A stretch of 16,466 nt of DNA, taken from positions 1 through 16,466 of the forward strand of contig JAHFVB010000033.1 of the NCBI GenBank assembly GCA_023264755.1, read 5' to 3'. Position numbers and translations under genes: made by a program. Below are positions 1-6,286 of the stretch, one piece after another; the first letter of the stretch is position 1, and every line of letters begins with the position of its first letter. This stretch comes from Mycobacterium sp. (GTDB lineage: Bacteria > Actinomycetota > Actinomycetes > Mycobacteriales > Mycobacteriaceae). The notes below the pieces were generated by a model that had not been told where the DNA came from, made no database searches, and was given only the letters and a program-made list of their open reading frames with translations.

Positions 1-347
1 AAGTGCCGACGGACTTCGCCCATGATGGTCGGCACCGCGAAGGACAAGAACGCCGAACCGGTCGAGACGTCGAATCGGTTGACGGCGTTGAGGAGTCCGA
101 GCCGGGCCACCTGGACCAGGTCTTCGTGCGCTTCGCCGCGGCCGCGGAAGCGGCGGGCGACGTTGTTGGCCAGTGGCAGACAGCGTTCGACGATGGCGTC
201 GCGCTGACGCCGGAACTCGACGGACTGGGGGTCCAGCGACTGAAGGTGGCGGAAGAGCTCGGTCACGTCGGAGTAGTCCGCGCGGGGCGCCATCGAGGGA
301 GCTACGGTGCGGCGCCCGGGAAGACACTCGTGGCCGGCATCGGTCAT
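1..347 (-). CDS. SigF-type alternative sigma factor, 5' part only (runs off the window)
   Basis: Reads towards position 1 and is cut by the window edge, so only the N-terminal part of the protein is present. The translation contains the hallmarks of sigma-70 region 2 of the SigF/SigB/SigG stress and sporulation group: RCLPLANNVARRF, then GRGEAHEDLVQVARLGL (regions 2.1-2.2, core RNA polymerase binding), then FAVPTIMGEVRRHF (start of region 2.3). In the family this protein directs RNA polymerase to stress promoters and is usually held by an anti-sigma factor. The start is uncertain. ATG codons at 398, 347 and 293 are in frame and none has a clear ribosome binding site; 293 gives MAPRADYSDV, matching the conserved beginning of SigF proteins, while 347 adds 18 residues, close to a usual leader length. 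The gene upstream is an FAD reductase, not the anti-sigma gene of the classical mycobacterial usfX-sigF operon, so this is more likely a paralogue than housekeeping sigF. Confidence 0.88.
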   Translation of the reverse strand, partial: MTDAGHECLPGRRTVAPSMAPRADYSDVTELFRHLQSLDPQSVEFRRQRDAIVERCLPLANNVARRFRGRGEAHEDLVQVARLGLLNAVNRFDVSTGSAFLSFAVPTIMGEVRRH

Positions 348-487
348 CTGAGTCAAGGCTCGAGGTCGACCAGAGCGCACATGTTGAACCTCATCCATGG
401 GTGGCGATGGAGGCCCGCTGCTGGACCGCGAACGCGCCGGACACGCCGACGCCACGATGTCGGTGGTGTGCCCGCTGGCGCGCCGGT

Positions 488-1636
488 TCAAACCACCGGG
501 CACGGACCGCCCGCGGCGATCAGCCGCTCAGCCAGGTCGTAGTCTTCGTCGGCGTTGTACGTCAGCGCGCCGACCGTCACTCCGCGGTCCTCGTACCAGA
601 CGGTGAAGCCGGCTCCGCGAGCGACGAAGTGGCAGTCGGAGTAACCGGCGCCCCAGGCGTGATACTTCAACGTCGCACCTCCGATGGTGGTCCAAAAACC
701 AGGAACGGCATCCCACTTGGCGTGCTCGCCGGCGGCGTTGGCGCCGGCGATGCGGCCCTGATCGGCGGCGTCCTGCCAGTGTTCGACGGCCAACGGGCGC
801 CCAGCACCGGTGTTGAAGGCCATCGCCACGTCGCCGGCCGCATAGACACCCTTGCAGGAGGTGCGCATGTCGGAGCGCACCACGATGCGCGAGTCGCTCG
901 TGGCCAGGTTCGCCGAACGGGCGAGCTCGCTGCACGGCGTGATACCGGTCGCGGCCAGAATCAGGTCACCCGAGAGGTCGGCACCGCTGTCGAGCCGTAC
1001 GACGCCGGCGCCTACGGACTCGACCGAGGTGCCGCCGACGTAGCGCACGCCGGCATCGGCCAAGAAGCCCAGGATGCGCTTGCCCGCGTCAGTTCCCAGC
1101 CGATTGGCTTGCGGAACGGGATCGGGTGCCACCAGTGTGACGGCCAGTCCTCGGGTGGCCAGGGCAGCGGCGGCTTCACACCCGATGAAGCCTGCCCCGA
1201 TGACGACCGCAGAGTCGGCCTGGCGTGCGGTGTCACGCAGCCGGTCGGCGTCGGAGCGCGACCGTAGCTTCAGCACGGAGTCGCCGCCTGGTACCGGCAG
1301 CGGCGCGGGGCTGCTGCCGCAGGCCAGCACCAGTGCTTGGTAGCGATACCGCTCGCCGTCGGCGACGAGCTCTTGGGTGGCCACGTCGAGGGAGTCCACC
1401 CGTCGGGCGGTGATGACGTCGATGCGGTGTTCGGCGTACCACGCGGGTGGATGCAGGGTGAGGTCGACGGACTCGCCTCGCAGATACTCCTTGCTCAGCG
1501 GTGGGCGCTGATAGGGCGCATGCGGGTCGGCCGTCAGTACCCGCACCGATCCGTTCGGGTTTCGTGCGCGAAAGGCCTCGGCGGCGGCGATGCCCGCGGG
1601 GCCGCTTCCTACGACGAGTAAGGCAGAGGTGTCCAC
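488..1636 (-). CDS. FAD-dependent pyridine nucleotide-disulphide oxidoreductase, ferredoxin-reductase type
   Basis: A 382-residue flavoprotein expected to pass electrons from NAD(P)H through FAD to a ferredoxin or rubredoxin in the cytoplasm. Visible motifs: FAD-binding GSGPAG at residues 10-15, the PPLSKEYLRG stretch (45-54) typical of the BphA4/ThcD/rubredoxin-reductase family, a second dinucleotide fold GAGFIG (147-152) for NAD(P)H, the ATG motif near 229-231, and VYAAGDVA (264-271) closing the FAD site. Length fits the family (about 380-410). Translation is taken to start at GTG 1636 because the next codons give DTSALLVVGSGPAG directly; the frame is open further upstream, but that part lies antisense to the divergent neighbour and does not look like protein. 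No ferredoxin or P450 gene lies beside it, so the electron acceptor is unknown. It lies on the same strand as the sigma factor, 140 bp upstream of it. Confidence 0.88.
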   Translation of the reverse strand: MDTSALLVVGSGPAGIAAAEAFRARNPNGSVRVLTADPHAPYQRPPLSKEYLRGESVDLTLHPPAWYAEHRIDVITARRVDSLDVATQELVADGERYRYQALVLACGSSPAPLPVPGGDSVLKLRSRSDADRLRDTARQADSAVVIGAGFIGCEAAAALATRGLAVTLVAPDPVPQANRLGTDAGKRILGFLADAGVRYVGGTSVESVGAGVVRLDSGADLSGDLILAATGITPCSELARSANLATSDSRIVVRSDMRTSCKGVYAAGDVAMAFNTGAGRPLAVEHWQDAADQGRIAGANAAGEHAKWDAVPGFWTTIGGATLKYHAWGAGYSDCHFVARGAGFTVWYEDRGVTVGALTYNADEDYDLAERLIAAGGPCPVV

Positions 1637-1711
1637 GGCATGCGGATACCCCGACTCGGGCGGCTCACACCCGGACGAGCCCACCCAGCCGGTTGGGCCC
1701 AGGATGGATGG

Positions 1712-2677
1712 GTGAGCATCATCGAGCCGTTGCGGCTTGGCACGTTCCCGACCCCGCTCGAACCGGCGCCCCGGCTGGCCCAGGCGTTGGGGCTGGGCGC
1801 CGACGACCTGTGGATCAAGCGCGACGACCTGACCGGGCTCGGTGGCGGCGGAAACAAGGTCCGAAAGCTGCAGTACACCGCGGCCGTTGCGCTGGCCCAA
1901 GGCGCCACCACGCTCGTCACGACCGGGGCGGCGCAGAGCAATCACGCCAGGTTGACCGCGGCCGCTGGGGCCAAGCTCGGGCTGGACGTGGTGTTGGTGC
2001 TGGGCGGATCGGGCGGGGCGGCGGCCGGGAACCTCGCCTTGGACGGGCTGCTCGGCGCGACGATCGACTGGGCGGGTGACTTCGTCGCCGAGGCCTTGGA
2101 AGTCCGCGCGGCGCAGCTGACGGAGGAACTGACCGGCGCCGGCCGGGTGGCCGTGCAGATTCCCTACGGCGGCTCCAGCGTGGACGGGGCCCGCGGGTAC
2201 GTCGACGCCGGCCACGAAATGCTCGCTCAGTCACCCGAGCTGACCCGGGTGGTGGTGGCGGTCGGGTCCGGCGGCACTGCGGCCGGGCTGATCGACGCGC
2301 TCGGCCCGGAGCGCGTGCTCGGCGTGGACACCGGGGCCGTGCCGGACCCGCTGGACCGCATCGCCACGCTGCTGGTCGGTCTCGGCGCGCGAGGGGCCGC
2401 GGCGATCGACGCGTTCCGGCTCCGCACGGACCAAGTCGGAGCCGGTTACTCGTCCTTGACCGAACCGGTCAAGGACGCGCTGCGCCTGATGGCGCGGACC
2501 GAGGGCGTCATCCTCGATCCCATCTACACCGGACGGGCCATGGCCGGGCTGGTCGCGGCGGTGCGCGACGGCGACATCGGGCGCGGCGAGCGGACCGTGC
2601 TGCTGCATTCCGGGGGGCTCCCGGGCCTGTTCGGGTCGGCCGAGGCGATGCAGTGGGCCGGCGCGTTGGGCGGCTAA
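1712..2677 (+). CDS. PLP-dependent D-cysteine desulfhydrase / ACC deaminase family protein
   Basis: A 321-residue fold-type-II PLP enzyme. The cofactor lysine is K49 in GGGGNKVRKLQ. The QSNHAR motif (75-80) and the LHSGGLPGLFG tail (298-308) are diagnostic of the family that holds D-cysteine desulfhydrase (D-cysteine to pyruvate, sulfide and ammonia), 1-aminocyclopropane-1-carboxylate deaminase, and L-cysteate sulfo-lyase. These cannot be told apart safely by eye, so the substrate is left open; D-cysteine desulfhydrase is the safest label. The GTG at 1712 is chosen because AGGA (1701-1704) lies seven bases upstream and the following SIIEPLRLGTFPTPLE matches the family's N-terminus. It diverges from the FAD reductase over a 75-bp gap and ends 13 bp from the convergent secreted-protein gene. 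Confidence 0.88.
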   Translation: MSIIEPLRLGTFPTPLEPAPRLAQALGLGADDLWIKRDDLTGLGGGGNKVRKLQYTAAVALAQGATTLVTTGAAQSNHARLTAAAGAKLGLDVVLVLGGSGGAAAGNLALDGLLGATIDWAGDFVAEALEVRAAQLTEELTGAGRVAVQIPYGGSSVDGARGYVDAGHEMLAQSPELTRVVVAVGSGGTAAGLIDALGPERVLGVDTGAVPDPLDRIATLLVGLGARGAAAIDAFRLRTDQVGAGYSSLTEPVKDALRLMARTEGVILDPIYTGRAMAGLVAAVRDGDIGRGERTVLLHSGGLPGLFGSAEAMQWAGALGG

Positions 2678-2694
2678 GTGACTGCGGCGGTCAC
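2678..2694. terminator. Weak possible hairpin between convergent genes
   Basis: GTGAC (2678-2682) and GTCAC (2690-2694) form a 5-bp inverted repeat with a 7-base loop, lying exactly between the stop codon ending at 2677 and the opposite-strand stop beginning at 2691-2693. There is no T-run on either side, so intrinsic termination is only a suggestion; the short stem could be chance. Confidence 0.25.
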
Positions 2695-3191
2695 CACGGC
2701 TGACAGGTCGGAAGCAGTTCGGAGAAGTGCACGGCGGGCATCCCGTCGACGGTCACGAACTCGGTTCCGGGAGTCCAGGTGGTGCCCGGCGTGATCCAGG
2801 GCGGCACACCCTTCGGATAGGCGATGGTCATGTCGGAGTAGTACTGAACGCCCGCTGGGCAGCCAACGTTGCTGGGCGACAGGGCATTCCATGCGTGCAC
2901 GATGATGGGGTTGGTCAGTCGGGTGCCCTCGGCGCAGTTCGGCTGGCATTCGACCGAGCTGTCCAGGCCGGTACCGCGGGCGCCGTCGGCGTCCCATTCC
3001 GTCCAGGTCATGTCCTCCATCACGCCGGTCTCGTCGCAGTTGTAGGCAAACCGGGCCGGTCGTTGCACGACGGCCTGACTCGGATCGACGCACTTGCCGA
3101 TGGCGAAGGCCGGCGGCTGCGCGCCGGCCACGGGCATCCCCATCAGCCAGTTGACCGCGACGATTAGGCCTACGAGTAGTGCGCGGGCCAT
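2691..3191 (-). CDS. Small secreted cysteine-rich protein of unknown function
   Basis: 166 residues. The N-terminus (MARALLVGLIVAVNWLMGMP, then VAGA) is a typical Sec signal peptide with a likely cleavage after the VAGA motif near residue 24. The mature part has six cysteines (34, 52, 82, 86, 111 and 163), enough for three disulphides, and is rich in Trp, Pro and Asn, as expected for an extracytoplasmic domain. No catalytic motif is recognised; it resembles the many uncharacterised secreted proteins of mycobacteria. The start at ATG 3191 is well supported by GAAGGAGG a few bases upstream on the minus strand. A TAGCAT hexamer on the minus strand (3226-3231) is a possible -10 element giving a leader of about 28 bases. 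The gene diverges from the FAD enzyme that starts at 3271. Confidence 0.8.
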   Translation of the reverse strand: MARALLVGLIVAVNWLMGMPVAGAQPPAFAIGKCVDPSQAVVQRPARFAYNCDETGVMEDMTWTEWDADGARGTGLDSSVECQPNCAEGTRLTNPIIVHAWNALSPSNVGCPAGVQYYSDMTIAYPKGVPPWITPGTTWTPGTEFVTVDGMPAVHFSELLPTCQPW

Positions 3192-3257
3192 GCGGCCCCT
3201 CCTTCGCCGGGGGATCGGACACCGGATGCTAACAGCGCGGCAGGCGGTCGGCACCGC

Positions 3258-3263
3258 AATACT
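3258..3263 (+). promoter_or_regulatory. Candidate -10 element of a leaderless promoter
   Basis: AATACT ends seven bases before the ATG at 3271, and no ribosome binding site lies between them. Mycobacterial leaderless transcripts have the -10 hexamer at this distance so that transcription begins at the start codon. The hexamer deviates from the TANNNT consensus at its first base, so this is tentative. Confidence 0.35.
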
Positions 3264-3270
3264 TGGACCG

Positions 3271-4416
3271 ATGAGCTCCGTCGAGACCCGCGCCGAGGTC
3301 ATCGTGATCGGTGGCGGCATCGCGGGAGTGTCGATCGCCTACGAATTGTCCAAGCTGGTGTCGGTCACGCTGCTCGAGATGGAGTCGACGCTGGCCTACC
3401 ACACCACGGGTCGGTCGGCGGCGACGTTCCTGGAAACCTATGGCGGAGCCCAGATTCGAGCGTTGACGACGACCAGCAGAGCCTTCTTCGAAGACCCGCC
3501 GGACTGCTTCGAATCAGCGTTGATGACGCCTCGCGGGCTGCTGCAGTTCGCGACGGCGGGCCGCGGACACGTCATCGAGGACATGCACGCGGACGTACTG
3601 CCGCTGGTCCCGGACGCCGAGCTGCTCGACGCGGCCCAGTGCCGGGAGGTCTTCCCGCTGCTGAGGCCGGAGGCCGTCGAACGGGGCCTCTACGAGCCGC
3701 GCGCGATGACCCTGGACGTGGCGGCCACCCACCAGGGGTACGTGCGGGGTGCGCGCAGCTATGGCGCCGCCATCATCCGGAAGGCTCAGGTGGTGACGTT
3801 GCGCCGGCACGACCAATGCTGGACGGTGACCACCGCGGACGGCGAGTCCCATCAGGCTCCGCTGGTGGTTGACGCCGCGGGCGCGTGGGCGGACGTCATC
3901 GCCCGGGCGGCCGGGGTGCGCCCCGTCGGTGTGACGCCGTTGCGGCGCACGATCTTCATGGTGGACTCGCCACTGGCAGAACGGGGCAGGGGACTGCCGA
4001 ACTGTAGCGAGGTGGATCACGCCTTCTACGTCAATGCCGAAGGGGCGCAGTTCCTGTGCTCGCCTGCCGACGAGACGCCTTCTGAGCCATGCGATGCCAA
4101 GCCGGACGAGGTGGAGATCGCCAGGGCCATCGAGGCGATCAACGCCGCGACGACCATCGGGGTGCGTAGCGTCGCGACGTCGTGGGCGGGACTGCGCAGC
4201 TTCGCCCCGGACCGGCAATTCGTCGTCGGCGCGGACCCGGAGGCGGCCGGTTTCTTCTGGTTGGCCGGGCAGGGTGGGTACGGGATTCAGACCGCTCCGG
4301 CCGCCGCCATGCTGGGGGCGGCGCTGGCCCTCGAGCAACCGGTCCCACCCGAACTCGTCCGCCGCGGGTTGGACGTGACGCGGTTGGCGCCGGGCCGTGA
4401 GGTGTCGGACGGCTAA
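3271..4416 (+). CDS. FAD-dependent D-amino-acid oxidase/dehydrogenase family protein (DauA-like)
   Basis: A 381-residue DAO-family flavoenzyme. The FAD-binding GGGIAG lies at residues 14-19, followed by LLEMEST and the HTTGRSAA segment (44-51). From memory the whole length aligns with Pseudomonas D-arginine dehydrogenase DauA, including QIRALTTTSRAFF, the PLRRT arginine (about R226), AFY (Y253), SWAGLRSF (R309) and the C-terminal GQGGYGIQT. The two arginines that hold the substrate carboxylate are therefore present. The acidic residue that in DauA recognises the basic side chain appears to be Leu here (PRGLL, about 91), and the active-site His after GRSAA is Thr, so a neutral D-amino acid or another secondary amine is a likelier substrate than D-arginine. 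Expected product: 2-oxo or imino acid, with electrons passed to the respiratory chain or oxygen. The start at ATG 3271 sits just after a -10-like hexamer. Confidence 0.87.
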   Translation: MSSVETRAEVIVIGGGIAGVSIAYELSKLVSVTLLEMESTLAYHTTGRSAATFLETYGGAQIRALTTTSRAFFEDPPDCFESALMTPRGLLQFATAGRGHVIEDMHADVLPLVPDAELLDAAQCREVFPLLRPEAVERGLYEPRAMTLDVAATHQGYVRGARSYGAAIIRKAQVVTLRRHDQCWTVTTADGESHQAPLVVDAAGAWADVIARAAGVRPVGVTPLRRTIFMVDSPLAERGRGLPNCSEVDHAFYVNAEGAQFLCSPADETPSEPCDAKPDEVEIARAIEAINAATTIGVRSVATSWAGLRSFAPDRQFVVGADPEAAGFFWLAGQGGYGIQTAPAAAMLGAALALEQPVPPELVRRGLDVTRLAPGREVSDG

Positions 4417-4481
4417 CGAATGCATCGAGTTTCGGCGACTACCGTCGCGCAACCGGGGCATCCGTGGTCTGGTGGGAATCG

Positions 4482-5024
4482 ATGTCCGCTCGCGGGCTTG
4501 GCGCCCTTCGCATGTCCGTCGCACTGGCGGCTGCTTCGGTCCTGCCCGTGCTCGCAGCGCCGCAGGTGATGGCGGCGCCGGCGAGTGACGGCCAGGGGTA
4601 TGTCGATTCGACGGCCCGGTGCAGTCCGCCCGATACGGCCGTCGCCTTCGGTAGCACCGATGCCTCCCGCGTCGCGATCTGCAAGTCCTCCGACGGCAAG
4701 TACACCTACCGCGGGGTGCGGCTGCGCGATGGCGCGAAGCTGATCCTTCCCGCCACCCTGTCGGGCGGCGGATTCGTTGCCGACAACGACGGAGTGACCT
4801 ACACGCTGACGGCGAACGCGTTGGTGGTCTCCGCGAGCGGTCAGGTCATTCGCGAGGAGTCCATGGTGGACTTCCACGGCGACCTGCCCACGGCGCCGGC
4901 GAAGTCGACGCCGACCACTTCGACACCGTCCAGCGCGACCAGTTCGGCTTCGCCCCCGCCGGCTCCGGCTACGTCGACCCAGCCACTGCCGCCGCCCCTG
5001 CCCGCCGAAGTGGGTGGCGGCTAG
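4482..5024 (+). CDS. Secreted protein with a C-terminal Pro/Ser/Thr-rich tail, unknown function
   Basis: 180 residues. An N-terminal signal peptide (basic SARGLGALR, hydrophobic VALAAASVLPVLAA, small residues VMAAPA near 29-34) precedes a compact domain at about 45-135 with two cysteines (47 and 68) flanking SRVAICKSSDGKYTYRGVRL; similar small domains are common in mycobacterial exported proteins. Residues 136-180 are almost only Pro, Ser, Thr, Ala and Gly, an extended and probably glycosylated or cell-wall-spanning tail. ATG 4482 is preferred over GTG 4464 and ATG 4512 because GGTGGG lies just upstream and the signal peptide is then of normal size. Its TAG stop shares the CTAG tetranucleotide with the stop of the convergent DUF808 gene. 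No enzyme motif is seen. Confidence 0.72.
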   Translation: MSARGLGALRMSVALAAASVLPVLAAPQVMAAPASDGQGYVDSTARCSPPDTAVAFGSTDASRVAICKSSDGKYTYRGVRLRDGAKLILPATLSGGGFVADNDGVTYTLTANALVVSASGQVIREESMVDFHGDLPTAPAKSTPTTSTPSSATSSASPPPAPATSTQPLPPPLPAEVGGG

Positions 5025-5962
5025 CTCTGCTGGGTCTTGCGTCCGACCGGCAGCACGTGCGCGATTGCCACGACGACGGCACCGACGACCAGTCCGATCA
5101 CCGCCGACGCCGCGGTGTTCACCAACCAGCCGAGCACCCCCGCGGCCGCCGGCACGGCGTGGTGAACCCGCTCCTCGAGGTGATGGACCAGGCCGTAGGG
5201 CGCGTGCCAACCGAGCGTGTCGGCGCCGACGAGCAGGATGTGGCCGCCAACCCAGAGCATCGCGACGGTGCCGACGGTCGACAGTGTCGTCAGCAACTTG
5301 GGCATCCCGGCGACCAGCCCGCGGCCCACGCGTTGCACGGCGCGCGACGAACGCTGCGCGAGGCTCAACCCGACGTCGTCCATCTTCACGATGACGGCGA
5401 CCACGCCGTAGACAGCGAACGTGATGACGAACGCGACGACGACGAGAATGATGAGCCGCGGCCAGAACGACTGGTCGGCCACCTCGTTGAGCGCGATGAC
5501 CATGATCTCGGCCGACAGGATGAAGTCGGTGCGGATGGCGCTGGCCGTCATCTGACGCTCGGCGTCCTCGCCGACGACGGCGGCCGGCGCACCGTGGCTC
5601 GGTTCGTGGAGAAACCGGGCCAGCACCTTCTCGGCGCCCTCGAAGCAGAGGTAGGTGGCCCCGAGCATCAGGATCGGGGTGAGCAGCCACGGCACGAACT
5701 GACTCAGCAACAGGGCCGCCGGCAGGATGAACAGCAGCTTGTTGCGTAGGGATCCGAGCGCGATCCGCTTGATCATCGGTAGTTCGCGTTCGGCGGTGAT
5801 GCCGTGGACGTACTGCGGTGTCACCGCCGTGTCGTCGATGACGACGCCGGCCGCCTTGGCGGTCGCCCGCCCCGCCGCGGCGCCGATGTCGTCGACCGAC
5901 GCGGCCGCGAGCCGGGCCAGCGCGGCCACGTCGTCGAGCAATCCGAACAGCCCCGCACTCAT
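5021..5962 (-). CDS. DUF808 family (YedI-type) integral membrane protein
   Basis: 313 residues beginning MSAGLFGLLDDVAALARLAA, the signature start of the DUF808 family. The family's conserved TPQYVHGI (about 48-55), ERELPMIKRIALGSLRNKL, and ATYLCFEGAEKV followed by a region ending in TASAIRTDFILSAEIMVIAL are all present. Several hydrophobic segments follow (about 75-110, 175-205, 235-255 and a C-terminal one), so this is an inner-membrane protein. Function is unknown in the family; a transport role has been guessed. ATG 5962 has a GAGGGAG ribosome binding site. The 3' end overlaps the convergent secreted-protein gene by four bases. Confidence 0.9.
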   Translation of the reverse strand: MSAGLFGLLDDVAALARLAAASVDDIGAAAGRATAKAAGVVIDDTAVTPQYVHGITAERELPMIKRIALGSLRNKLLFILPAALLLSQFVPWLLTPILMLGATYLCFEGAEKVLARFLHEPSHGAPAAVVGEDAERQMTASAIRTDFILSAEIMVIALNEVADQSFWPRLIILVVVAFVITFAVYGVVAVIVKMDDVGLSLAQRSSRAVQRVGRGLVAGMPKLLTTLSTVGTVAMLWVGGHILLVGADTLGWHAPYGLVHHLEERVHHAVPAAAGVLGWLVNTAASAVIGLVVGAVVVAIAHVLPVGRKTQQS

Positions 5963-5976
5963 CGCGTCTCCCTCGT

Positions 5977-6004
5977 CGTCGTTTCGAGCTAACCGTCGTT
6001 TCGA
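5977..6004 (-). repeat. Two 11-bp direct repeats upstream of the DUF808 gene
   Basis: CGTCGTTTCGA occurs at 5977-5987 and again at 5994-6004, separated by six bases. On the coding (minus) strand the pair reads TCGAAACGACG twice and lies directly before the ribosome binding site of the DUF808 gene. The 17-bp period could suit tandem protein binding or may be a local duplication. Confidence 0.5.
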
Positions 6005-6243
6005 ACACTCAACTACCAACGTCGAGTCGCTGACCTGTGGATCCGTTCACTCCAATTGATTCTGGCAGAGCGGCTTCCATGCGAGCTTGGCCAATCCACG
6101 ACCGTGCGGTTGGGTCCAGTATCGACGCGACGACGGCCCTCGCCAGATCGGGGTGCTCAGAGTGGAACATCAGGACGCGGGATGCGCCACGCGGGTACGC
6201 GCAAGGCCGGAACCCAGCGTTAACACGTCCGAAATCTGACCCT

Positions 6244-6270
6244 CTGATACTAGTCATCAGACCACCTGAT
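6244..6270. promoter_or_regulatory. Nested inverted repeats, likely operator of the downstream cluster
   Basis: CTGAT (6244-6248) pairs with ATCAG (6256-6260) across seven bases containing ACTAGT, and the same ATCAG pairs with a second CTGAT (6266-6270) across five bases. A further partial copy, CTGAC, lies at 6236-6240. The tract ends 16 bp before the start codon at 6287, where a bound repressor would block transcription. Dyads of this size suit GntR/FadR-type dimers, and such a regulator is encoded at 10405-11136 in the same gene set. The 7-mer GTCATCA recurs before that regulator gene (10352-10358), but it also occurs inside coding sequence, so this link is weak. Confidence 0.5.
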
Positions 6271-6286
6271 CACCGGAGGACCTGAG

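Larger units (their letters stand above)
5963..6286. other. 324-bp divergent intergenic region
   Basis: Separates the DUF808 gene (minus) from the glutamine-synthetase-like gene (plus). It holds the direct repeats at 5977-6004 and the inverted-repeat tract at 6244-6270. Open frames of 82 codons exist on both strands but have no ribosome binding site, no recognisable similarity and no typical codon bias, so I do not call them. The middle part (about 6010-6215) shows nothing else I can name. TTAACA at 6220-6225 resembles a -35 box; GATACT at 6246-6251 could be a -10, though the 20-bp spacing is long. Confidence 0.5.

Noticed and set aside
353..382. Nine-codon minus-strand frame (MCALVDLEP) just before the sigma-factor start at 347
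   Set aside because: Only a weak AGG in front of it, and it lies inside a possible longer N-terminus of the sigma factor (ATG 398), so a leader peptide cannot be argued.
1637..2215. N-terminal extension of the FAD reductase frame across the divergent gene
   Set aside because: The frame is open only because it lies antisense to the PLP enzyme; the family's N-terminal GSGPAG motif begins right after GTG 1636.
6193..6198. GGGTAC resembling a SigF -10 element
   Set aside because: No matching -35 element at the required 15-18 bp upstream; the same hexamer type also occurs within coding sequence.
6009..6285. Open frames of about 82 codons on both strands upstream of the ligase gene
   Set aside because: No ribosome binding site, no recognisable motif, and the region carries the promoter elements; such frames are common by chance in high-GC DNA.
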